Part shown: positions 34,373 to 42,010 of the stretch, in pieces
Layout: each line of letters begins with the position of its first letter
How positions within the stretch are numbered: the first letter of the stretch is position 1
Origin: Paenibacillus radicis (ex Gao et al. 2016)
GTDB taxonomy: Bacteria; Bacillota; Bacilli; Paenibacillales; Paenibacillaceae
Length of the DNA stretch: 64,000 nucleotides
Assembly (NCBI RefSeq): GCF_014641555.1
Contig: NZ_BMHY01000021.1
Span: 1 to 64,000 of the forward strand
Direction: 5' to 3'
Translations under genes and position numbers: made by a program
The notes under the pieces: model-generated
Database searches by the model: none
Told to the model about the DNA's origin: nothing
What the model saw: the letters and a program-made list of their open reading frames with translations, nothing else

Positions 34373-35077
34373 TTAGCTGTCATCCTCATCACTATTGCGC
34401 TTAAACAAACCCATTGCCTTCGCTTCCCGGGCCGCTTCCTTAGAGCCGCTGAACTGCAGCTTCTTCAGCACATTGTTAATGTGGTTTTTAACGGTGCGGA
34501 CCGAGACGACAAGTTTATCGGCGATCTGTGTCTGCGTATAGCCCTCGTCGATCAGCTCCAGCAGCTGCAGCTCCGCTGGCGTAATGCGGTCGCTCATTTT
34601 TTTCGCCTCAAACTCGCGCTCCAGCTTTTTTAACCGGCGGAATTCTTCCCGCATTTGCTCAGCGGCGGCGGCGCTTATCGGCGACTGCCGTTTCGCTGCG
34701 CTCCGGATCGCATCCGGCAGCGTTTCGAAATCGGACTTGATCTGATAATCGATCGCTCCCGCTTGAAAAGAACGTAAAATGAGCTCCTTTTCCTCCATCG
34801 AAGTCAGCATAATAACACGCGCTCCAGTCGAGAGAGCAACGGCTTCCGCCAATCGAATGCCCTCCGGCTGCCCTTGCAGCATAATGTCCATTAGAACGAC
34901 ATCCGGCGGGGCTGGATCCTCTTCCAATACCTGCTCCACCTCATCCGGCGTGCTTGCTGTAAAAACAAGCGAAAATCCCTGCTGCCCGCCCAAATACGCG
35001 GACAATCCTCGCAGCCAATCCTTGTCGTCCTCCACGATCCATATTCGGATCAACTCCATGTCATGCCCGTTATCCAT
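34373..35077 (-). CDS. Response regulator, NarL/LuxR type
   Basis: A 234-residue regulator with receiver domain (about 10-125; VVLMDIML with phospho-acceptor Asp about 62, acidic pair EDD at 16-18, Lys in IKSD) and a C-terminal LuxR helix-turn-helix (about 165-220; LLELIDEGYTQTQIADKL, VSVRTVKNHINNVLKKL). A coiled linker joins them. ATG 35077 follows GGGAGGG and overlaps the histidine kinase stop by 8 bases, so they form a coupled pair. Target genes are unknown. Confidence 0.92.
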   Translation of the reverse strand: MDNGHDMELIRIWIVEDDKDWLRGLSAYLGGQQGFSLVFTASTPDEVEQVLEEDPAPPDVVLMDIMLQGQPEGIRLAEAVALSTGARVIMLTSMEEKELILRSFQAGAIDYQIKSDFETLPDAIRSAAKRQSPISAAAAEQMREEFRRLKKLEREFEAKKMSDRITPAELQLLELIDEGYTQTQIADKLVVSVRTVKNHINNVLKKLQFSGSKEAAREAKAMGLFKRNSDEDDS

Positions 35078-36491
35078 TGGCTTCCCTCCCTTCATTAACC
35101 GATATCTCGGCCTGCGGATCTTTTCTCATCGCACGCACCGCGTTTTTTCTAAAGACGAGATTGACAGAAGTCCCCTCGCCCCGCCGGCTGGCGATTTGCA
35201 AGGTGCCGCCATGCTTGCGCATAACGTTATAGGCATAGGGCAGCCCTAGGCCAAAGTTGGCACCGTCACCGCTTTTTGTCGTAAAAAACGGCTCCAGCGC
35301 CTTTACCGCCTGCGTTTTCCCCATACCCGGACCGGTATCCGCTATCCGAATCCATAGCTCCCGTTTCGTTTCCTTAAGCTGAACGGTAAGCTGACCCTCA
35401 CCCTTCATTGCTTCCAGCGCGTTGGAGATCAAATTAGACATCGATTCTCCAACCTGCGCAGGATCGATCATCACTCTCCAGTCCGCCTCCGGCAGTTCAA
35501 GCCGCAACCTGACGCTGCCAAGCATCGGCTTAAAGGATTGGATTGTCTTTTCGATAAATACGTTAAGATCAACGGCAGCCGTCCGCAGCTGCAAATCTTC
35601 CGTCCGCCGGTGAACCCGGCCGATCATTTCTTGAATGTGACGAGACGTATGCAGAACGGTCTCAACGTCGGCCAGCAGCTCCGTTTGACCTGTCTCAATG
35701 GCATAGGCTTTCATTTTTTCGCCGAATAGCCTCATCTTACCGACGTCATTTTTGATCGCATGATTGAGGATAGCCGTACCTGATGTAACTGCCCGTAGCG
35801 TCGTATCCAGCCTGCGCCGCTCGATCAGAATTCGAACGCCCATAAAGCCGTAAGTAAACATTCCGATCAGGAATACAGCTACGCCGATACTGACGAACCA
35901 AGTGTTGTACACCCACATCCGCAGCAGGCCGAAGCTCGGCAGCACGTAGCTCATCGTCATACTGAGCAGCACGGTTGGAAGCACTGCGAGACATACTATG
36001 GCATGCTTGCGCGTTTGCGAGGCCAGTCCATTGCGCTTTAACAGTACATTGACCGTCCCGAACAGCATGTATGGGACCGCCCACCAGACGACAATTTTAT
36101 AGGTAATCGGATATAGCTCGTTATAGCCCGGGGTGAACAGCAGACATAAGGCAATCGGCACAAACAGCAGCAGAGGAAGTGTAAGGCCAAGTCTCGTCAA
36201 CGGCTTAATCGGACGATAAGCAAGCGAGAACAACAGAAACGTATACGGCAAGCCGTAGTAGGAAGTCAGCGAGGAGGCCGCTTGCATCATATACAGCATT
36301 TGTACAGCCGTCTCGCTGGAAGAGGAAACCGCCTCCACATGCGGAATAATCGTACCATCAATAACTGCGGCCAAAGCGCCTGCTCCGCCTGTAAAAGCAA
36401 CTCCGCTGAGCCGCCGGTTGATCGCCGATCTCGAATCGGATAAAAGCAATATTAATGCAACGCCCCATAGCGCGATCAACACGAAAAGCAT
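35070..36491 (-). CDS. Membrane sensor histidine kinase
   Basis: A 473-residue kinase with seven or eight membrane helices in the first 225 residues and no large extracellular domain. A dimerisation segment with ILNHAIKNDVGKM (phospho-His about 243) precedes a HATPase domain with N-box NLISNALEA, G1 DTGPGMG, F-box FFTTK and G2 GLGLPYA. Membrane-embedded sensing is suggested by the architecture. It is coupled to the LuxR-type regulator gene. The ligand cannot be guessed. Confidence 0.9.
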   Translation of the reverse strand: MLFVLIALWGVALILLLSDSRSAINRRLSGVAFTGGAGALAAVIDGTIIPHVEAVSSSSETAVQMLYMMQAASSLTSYYGLPYTFLLFSLAYRPIKPLTRLGLTLPLLLFVPIALCLLFTPGYNELYPITYKIVVWWAVPYMLFGTVNVLLKRNGLASQTRKHAIVCLAVLPTVLLSMTMSYVLPSFGLLRMWVYNTWFVSIGVAVFLIGMFTYGFMGVRILIERRRLDTTLRAVTSGTAILNHAIKNDVGKMRLFGEKMKAYAIETGQTELLADVETVLHTSRHIQEMIGRVHRRTEDLQLRTAAVDLNVFIEKTIQSFKPMLGSVRLRLELPEADWRVMIDPAQVGESMSNLISNALEAMKGEGQLTVQLKETKRELWIRIADTGPGMGKTQAVKALEPFFTTKSGDGANFGLGLPYAYNVMRKHGGTLQIASRRGEGTSVNLVFRKNAVRAMRKDPQAEISVNEGREANG

Positions 36492-36591
36492 CGGTGCAGC
36501 TCCTTTTTGTTCATCTAGGTATCTTTAACCATAGCGTTGATCGGATTGGGTCGTCAACCCTATGTGATATCAACTTGGCGAAAAAAAAAAC

Positions 36592-36622
36592 GGACCCGCG
36601 GTGTTGTTGCCTTCGCGAGTCC
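36592..36622 (-). terminator. Terminator of the DUF6081-like gene
   Basis: GGACtCGCG / CGCGGGTCC stem followed on the minus strand by ten T. Confidence 0.85.
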
Positions 36623-36649
36623 ATTTTCCGTCGATGATTTCCTGGGTAA

Positions 36650-37378
36650 TTATTCGGTTATGGTGATCGTAATCGGCGAATACTCTCCAATTACAGTCTG
36701 CCCATGAATCGATACGCTGCCCTCCGGCGTCAAATCCTTCTCCGTCATAATGCCCAGCGCGACGGTGAACTGATTGAATTTAACGGGCACGCCTTTCTCT
36801 CTGCGGATTTCCCGGCCGTTGACGAAAAATACGATCTCGTCTTGCGCCCGATTATAAGTTATTTTGTACGTATTAAACTCTCTGGCGTTGAAATCTTCCG
36901 CCTCCTTAAAAATGCAAAAGAAGCGGGTCTTGTCCGACTCCGGCACGGGAACGCCCGGGAAAGGCAGTACGGCGTAGACACTTGCGTATTTATCATTGCC
37001 AGCGAAAAAATCCAGCGCTCCGCCGGTCGTAAAATCGAGTAAATTCAGCGAGACATAGCCGTCATATAGATCTCCAGGCGCCGTATTTTGCGAACGGGCA
37101 CGAATTTGCAGTTCAAAGCTGATTTCGCCATTCTCCGGCACTTCAACCGGTTTAGCTGAGTAGTACATATGCTTCGCATTATCGAGAATTTGCACTTGAT
37201 CATGCTTGCGGCTAAGCGGAGCTCTTACATATAAAATGCCGTTTCTTACGATAACGACCGCATCGGGCTCGCGATATTGCCAGAATGAGCCGTCCGGAAG
37301 CGGGAAGCCGCCGATCGTCCATACTTTTCCTTCATCTAGTATCGTATCAAAGTCGCCTAACGTCCATTGTTTTGCCAT
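36650..37378 (-). CDS. DUF6081-like beta-sandwich protein
   Basis: A 242-residue cytoplasmic-looking protein (no signal peptide) composed mainly of beta strands, with FELQIRARS, DGYVSLNLLDF, NTYKITYNRAQDEIVFFVNGREIRRE-type segments typical of concanavalin-like folds. It resembles DUF6081 proteins, mostly known from actinobacteria; the family call rests on memory and is moderate. No catalytic residues could be identified. GAGGAAT precedes the start. Confidence 0.55.
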   Translation of the reverse strand: MAKQWTLGDFDTILDEGKVWTIGGFPLPDGSFWQYREPDAVVIVRNGILYVRAPLSRKHDQVQILDNAKHMYYSAKPVEVPENGEISFELQIRARSQNTAPGDLYDGYVSLNLLDFTTGGALDFFAGNDKYASVYAVLPFPGVPVPESDKTRFFCIFKEAEDFNAREFNTYKITYNRAQDEIVFFVNGREIRREKGVPVKFNQFTVALGIMTEKDLTPEGSVSIHGQTVIGEYSPITITITE

Positions 37379-37404
37379 TGCTGATTCCTCTTCTCCTGTT
37401 CGTA

Positions 37405-38328
37405 TTATATCAATCCTTGCACAATCAAAACGATAATGAGTATGAGGCCGCAGCGTATTGTCGCCTGTAGAGAAGCCCCCATCAGCGGCAAATAGGCCAC
37501 AGATTCATTCTTCTCCTTCAGTCTCCCATACACCAGGTAAAGCGGCCATGCCGTCGGCAAAGCGATAATCGCATAGAATGGCAGCGCTCCCGCCAATATG
37601 CAAGCGATTAAGGAGAGATAAGCAAGTGCCAGCAGCCAGCGCGAGAATACGAGGGCACGACGCTCGCCCCATACGACGACCAGCGTTTTTTTCCCCGCTT
37701 GCTTGTCCGCCTGCCAATGCAGAAAGTGGTGGTTGAATAAAATAAGTGTGGTCAGCAATCCTATTGGCAGGGACAGCATTAGCGCGCGATAGTCCAGCTC
37801 GGATACCTGCACATAATAAGCCCCGGCAACGGGTAGAATACCGAACGACAGCAAAATCGCAACCTCGCTGTATCCCTTTCCCCTATAACCGAATTTAATC
37901 GGCGGCGCTACATAGAAATATGCCAGTAATGCGCCGAGCACCCCAAATACTAAAACCGTCCAACCGCTTATAAACGATAAGATAATGCCGCACACAGCTG
38001 CCAGTGCGAACAGTCCCCACGTAACGGCCGCGAACGTTCGCAATTGCCAGGTTCCCTTCGTCAGAAAACCGGAGTTCGTCGATATCGCGCCTTCTGTTTT
38101 ATGCGCAGCATCGTCCGTACCGTTGTAGTAATCCCATAAGTCATTAATCATATTCGAGAACAAATGCACCGCTCCCGAGCCAATCAGTGTTAATAGAAGC
38201 AGCCACAAGTTCAGCTTGCCATCCCATACAAAAGCTCCCAAAGCGCCAAGCGCAACAGGAATCAGCATGACCGGCAGCACTCGAATGCGGGCGGCTTTCA
38301 TAAATTGCTTCGCAATGCTCATTTCCAT
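37405..38328 (-). CDS. UbiA-family prenyltransferase (MenA-like)
   Basis: A 307-residue integral membrane prenyltransferase with about nine helices. The first Asp-rich motif NMINDLWDYYNGTDD (about 60-74) is intact; the second region is HHFLHWQADKQAGKKTL (about 203-219). This matches the MenA branch that prenylates 1,4-dihydroxy-2-naphthoate for menaquinone, but other UbiA members cannot be excluded. GGGG precedes the ATG. It is downstream of no other quinone gene here. Confidence 0.85.
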   Translation of the reverse strand: MEMSIAKQFMKAARIRVLPVMLIPVALGALGAFVWDGKLNLWLLLLTLIGSGAVHLFSNMINDLWDYYNGTDDAAHKTEGAISTNSGFLTKGTWQLRTFAAVTWGLFALAAVCGIILSFISGWTVLVFGVLGALLAYFYVAPPIKFGYRGKGYSEVAILLSFGILPVAGAYYVQVSELDYRALMLSLPIGLLTTLILFNHHFLHWQADKQAGKKTLVVVWGERRALVFSRWLLALAYLSLIACILAGALPFYAIIALPTAWPLYLVYGRLKEKNESVAYLPLMGASLQATIRCGLILIIVLIVQGLI

Positions 38329-38464
38329 TTTTGCTATCCCCTCTGCTGTCTCATTTTATGAAAGGCAGCGGTTAATCATCATCGTGTCCACTATTAATTG
38401 AACCACTCCCCCAGCCGAGCGTCAACAGCAAGAATAGGGCGAATGGTTCAAAAAATGACAAAAA

Positions 38465-38493
38465 GAACGATTCCCGCAATCACGAAATCGTTC
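38465..38493 (-). terminator. Terminator of the ABC operon
   Basis: GAACGATT / AATCGTTC stem followed on the minus strand by TTTTTGTCATTTTTTG. Confidence 0.85.
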
Positions 38494-38557
38494 CTCGGTA
38501 CTACTCTGCATATAAGGCTCGTATATACCCGCAGGCGGGATTGGACTAGAGCCAGTG

Positions 38558-39313
38558 CTAAAGCTGAACCCGTTTGTTCAACAGTTTGACCATCGTATAA
38601 AACATGATAGCAGCAACGACTGCTTGCAGGATTGCTGAGCCCCATAACTGTGCATTCCACAATTGGACTTGATAGCTGATGACATTCGCTGCCGAGTCCG
38701 TCTCAGCTACAAAATTGAAACTGCCATCATTATCGAACAGCAAATTATCGATCCACGATACAACCATCTGTATGATGAAGAACGCCGCAATACCGACCCA
38801 TGGACCCAACTTCTTTATCGAAACAGATTTGGCAAGCGTAATACTGAACTGGATTGCGATCGTCAAGAAAAGCAAAGTCCAAAAGTAGATGATCAAAGCG
38901 GCTGCGACATTAGACAACGAATCTACGATAGGATTCAGTACATGGAAGTTTGAACCTGTCACTGCATTATAAAGCTCGCTATATCCATAAAAAACGAAGG
39001 GCAAAAGGATAAGCGCTATTGATCCTAACACAAGTGGAGAGGCGATTGTCCACCCGCCCGATACCGGAATGAGACGTCTGCTGTAGGAGGAAAGGTTTGC
39101 TGCATACGTTTTACACATGAACACGACAATCATCGAGACAGGTACTATGAAGCCTACAGAACTAAATATATATACGATATTTGCGTTCCAATTCAGCAGG
39201 CTATGGCTAAATAAAAGGAACAGCTGCACGATTGCGAAGACGGCTGTAAATGTCGTGAACGCCACATTGTTGCGCTTCCAGTCATACTTCATTATTTTAA
39301 GCAGATTGTTCAT
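38558..39313 (-). CDS. ABC transporter membrane subunit (ABC-2-like)
   Basis: A 251-residue protein with six membrane helices, starting MNNLLKIMKYDWKRNN as often in small ABC-2-type permeases. Its ATG overlaps the ATPase stop (ATGA). With the GntR-type gene and ATPase it forms a YtrABC-like set, which in Bacillales responds to cell-wall antibiotics or envelope conditions. The substrate is unknown. Confidence 0.8.
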   Translation of the reverse strand: MNNLLKIMKYDWKRNNVAFTTFTAVFAIVQLFLLFSHSLLNWNANIVYIFSSVGFIVPVSMIVVFMCKTYAANLSSYSRRLIPVSGGWTIASPLVLGSIALILLPFVFYGYSELYNAVTGSNFHVLNPIVDSLSNVAAALIIYFWTLLFLTIAIQFSITLAKSVSIKKLGPWVGIAAFFIIQMVVSWIDNLLFDNDGSFNFVAETDSAANVISYQVQLWNAQLWGSAILQAVVAAIMFYTMVKLLNKRVQL

Positions 39314-40014
39314 GATTCCGCATATACCTCCTTGAATTTCTCTTCTACGCTCTTGCCATACTTCATCCGGATTGTTTCGACTTCCTCATGAAGCACGACC
39401 GAACCATTGCGAATAAATACGACCTCGTCGAAAATCCGTTCAATATCGCTCACCAGATGCGTAGATACAACCAAACAGCTTTCCTCGCTGTAATATTGCA
39501 GGATCGCGTCTAATATTTTATCGCGCGCAACGAGGTCAACGCCTCCAATTGGCTCATCCAGTAAATAAAGCTTGGCGTTGCGGGAGAGCGCGAGTGACAA
39601 ATGCAGCCGTTCACTCATCCCCTTGGATAATGCACCGACTCTTTCATCTTCATTCACATTCATGAAGCGCAGCATCTCCGTCGCCTTCACTTTATCGAAA
39701 TCCGAAAAGAAGTCTTGATAAAAAAGTACTGCGTCCTTTACCCGCATCCAGCTTTCTGTCATCGGACGATCCGGCATGAAGGACGTAACCGCCTTTGAAG
39801 CCGTTCCTACCGGAATTCCCGTAACGGAGACCGTACCCGACGTTGGCTGGAGCAAACCGGCGGCCATCTTCATAATCGTACTTTTACCGCTGCCATTACT
39901 GCCCAGCAAACCTACAACTTTGCCGGCCTGGAGATCAAACGAAACGTTATGCAGGGCATTCCGCGAAGATGTGTAACGCTTCGACACTGACGTTAATTTC
40001 AAAATGCTGCTCAT
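39310..40014 (-). CDS. ABC transporter ATP-binding subunit
   Basis: A 234-residue ATPase with Walker A GSNGSGKS (about 37-44), a signature-like SKGMSERLHLSLAL (about 132-145), Walker B LYLLDEP and the H-loop STH. The signature SKGM-SERL departs from LSGGQ, common in the YtrB/NatA-like group. It starts 3 bases after the GntR gene and couples to the permease gene. Confidence 0.92.
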   Translation of the reverse strand: MSSILKLTSVSKRYTSSRNALHNVSFDLQAGKVVGLLGSNGSGKSTIMKMAAGLLQPTSGTVSVTGIPVGTASKAVTSFMPDRPMTESWMRVKDAVLFYQDFFSDFDKVKATEMLRFMNVNEDERVGALSKGMSERLHLSLALSRNAKLYLLDEPIGGVDLVARDKILDAILQYYSEESCLVVSTHLVSDIERIFDEVVFIRNGSVVLHEEVETIRMKYGKSVEEKFKEVYAES

Positions 40015-40017
40015 CTA

Positions 40018-40401
40018 TCACTCACTACCTTTCTTATCCTTCTCGGACACCGCTTCGGACACAATTGTAATAATATCCTTACTTTCAAAACCAAGCTCTC
40101 TCATCCCTATTACGAAGCGATCCAGCAATTCACCCGCCATTTCCTTCTTAATGCTCATAATGGTCGACTCCTCACTTGTCACATATCGGCCTAAGCCGCG
40201 TCTTGTTTCGACAATGCCTTCCCGCTCCAATTCTTGAAACGTCCGTTGAATCGTGTTCGGATTAATTTGCAGTTCCGCTGCAAGCTCTCGTACCGAATCG
40301 ATTTTGTCTCCCGGTTTGAGCTTGCCTACAATAATTTGCCGTTTCATATGATTCATGATTTGCAAATAAATCGGTTGGTTGTTATCGAACTCCATTGTCA
40401 C
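40018..40401 (-). CDS. GntR-family regulator, YtrA type
   Basis: A 127-residue regulator: winged helix-turn-helix (about 10-75; GDKIDSVRELAAELQINPNTIQRTFQELEREGIVETRRGLGRYV) plus only a short C-terminal tail, the hallmark of the YtrA subfamily. GTG start with GGAGG 9 bases upstream. It is the first gene of the ABC operon and probably represses it through the palindrome at 40,439-40,472. Confidence 0.9.
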   Translation of the reverse strand: MTMEFDNNQPIYLQIMNHMKRQIIVGKLKPGDKIDSVRELAAELQINPNTIQRTFQELEREGIVETRRGLGRYVTSEESTIMSIKKEMAGELLDRFVIGMRELGFESKDIITIVSEAVSEKDKKGSE

Positions 40402-40438
40402 AATGGCGATCCTCCTTATAGCAGTTTACGCTGCTGCT

Positions 40439-40472
40439 GTACTATTGTGTTGGTGTTATAGGTAAATAGTAC
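40439..40472. promoter_or_regulatory. Candidate YtrA-type operator
   Basis: Inverted repeat GTACTAT-N20-ATAGTAC about 40-70 bases upstream of the GntR gene. On the minus strand a TATAAC-like -10 lies between the arms. Binding by the adjacent regulator is inferred from position. Confidence 0.55.
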
Positions 40473-40654
40473 ACTATGTTTTCAGTTGTGTAAAGAGGTA
40501 TTTGTGGAAAATATTTCTGCCGCCGCGGAATGGTATGTTGTGCGGCTTTTGCGGCGGGCGGGAGTTGTGCTGCAGGGGTTTTAGCGATTGGCGGAGGGGG
40601 TGTGTGCACGGGACGCTGATGTGGCCGCTGGCAACACCCGGGCTCTAGCGTTAT

Positions 40655-41572
40655 AGCGAACCTGCTTCGCTTTTTTGCGAAGCTTGCTTCGCTGTTCTGC
40701 TCTTTGCGAAGCTGCTCTACACTACAGCGAACCTGCTTCGCTGTGCAGCTTCTCACACACCCTCAGTTTCGCTTTAGCGAAGCAAACTTCGCTACTCGTG
40801 AACCTAGGTTCGCCAATTGCGAAATTCGCTTCGCTGTTGGCCTGAGCCGTGCTCCTGCATGACCGTTCAGCGAATTTAGCTTCGCTATATTGCGAACCTG
40901 CTTCGCTGTTCGGCTGTCCGCGACGATATCTTATCGCCCCAGCGAACCTACTTCGCTATTTTGCGAAGCCAGCTTCGCTGTGCAGCTTCTCACACACCCT
41001 CAGCTTCACTTTAGCGAAACAAACTTCGCTACTCGTGAACCTAGGTTCGCCAATTGCGAAATTCGCTTCGCTGTTGGCCCGAGCTGTGCTCCTGCATGAC
41101 CATTCAGCGAATTTAGCTTCGCTATATTGCGAACCCGCTTCGCTGGCGGTCTTCTAGCAAGGGTACTACTCGCTATAGCGAACCTGTTTCGCTTTTTTGC
41201 GAAGCCAGCTTCGCTGTTCGGCTCCTCGCACACCCTCAGCTTCACTTTAGCGAAGCAAACTTCGCTACTCGTGAACCTAGGTTCGCCAATTGCGAAATTC
41301 GCTTCGCTGTTGGCCCGAGCCGTGCTCCTGCATGACCGTTCAGCGAATTTAGCTTCGCTATATTGCGAACCTGCTTCGCTGTTGGTTTCCCTGCAACGTA
41401 CTACTCGCTATAGCGATCCTGTTTCGCTATTTTGCGAAGCCAGCTTCGCTGTTCGGCTGTCCGCTACGATTAACTGTCGCTATAGCGAACATACTTAACT
41501 ATTTTACGAAGCCAACTTCGCTATTCGACTGTCTAGCGACGGCGCTCCTCCTACAGCGAACTTGTTTTCGCT
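40655..41572. repeat. Dense array of GCGAA/TTCGC palindromes
   Basis: About 27 short inverted repeats of 15-18 bp follow (A)GCGAA-N4..6-TTCGC(T), many perfect (for example GCGAAGC-ca-GCTTCGC at 40,963), in 0.9 kb of gene-free DNA. A distinct unit, GAACCTAGGTTC, recurs at 40,800, 41,037 and 41,273. The last units (41,483-41,572) are degenerate. Open frames across it are by-products of the repeats. Not CRISPR: units are close-packed, palindromic and without unique spacers of constant length. Confidence 0.9.
40726..41434. repeat. 236-237-bp tandem repeat, three copies, inside the array
   Basis: The block containing CACACCCTCAG, CTCGTGAACCTAGG and TGTGCTCCTGCATGACC-like sequence recurs at 237 and then 236 bases (for example CTCGTG at 40,795, 41,032 and 41,268). 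The copies are about 95% alike by eye, and a fourth begins at 41,434 but diverges. Each copy carries seven to eight palindromes in the same order. Confidence 0.88.
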
Positions 41573-41958
41573 AAATTTCAATGAATTAGTTACTTGATCC
41601 TTGAGCCGAATACGCAGAATTGCACAACCCCCACCGTAAGCACACTTTACTAATAACTAACCTTCGACTTCTTACGGGTGTTTGATCGAACTGGCCTTAG
41701 TCAGTCCCTACTTTGCCAGATGCGGTTACTTAGCATCTGAAGACAGTTAAGCTAGTCTACCTCCAAACCTATTCGTTACTCGGCACTCTAGCTGCATACG
41801 CATAATTACCCAACGCCCTGCACTAGCCCACGTCTACATAAACTAACCCCCACCTTTCGTACGAGGCAGCTAACGTTATTTCTTACACGAATAATGAACA
41901 ACGACTAAACCATCATACGAACACAACGTTCTCACTAACTCATTCAACAAAACAAAAA
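41573..41958. other. Gene-free stretch after the palindrome array
   Basis: No frame with a ribosome binding site, no tRNA, no strong hairpin. Base composition is unlike the neighbouring genes (AC-rich on the plus strand). Confidence 0.5.
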
Positions 41959-42000
41959 AGCCTGTGGCACATCCCTATAATCGGGATGAACCACAGGCTT
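41959..42000 (-). terminator. Terminator of the chemotaxis receptor gene
   Basis: AAGCCTGTGG / CCACAGGCTT stem with inner CATCCC / GGGATG, followed on the minus strand by TTTTTTGTTTTG. Confidence 0.9.
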
Positions 42001-42010
42001 CGGTTTCTTT

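Noticed and set aside
40849..41498. Plus- and minus-strand open frames across the palindrome array (repetitive SLYCEPASL-type peptides)
   Set aside because: They exist because short palindromes are repeated without stops; no ribosome binding site, all frames give similar repetitive output.
40655..41572. CRISPR array
   Set aside because: Units are close-packed palindromes with repeated, not unique, intervening sequence and no cas genes in the window.
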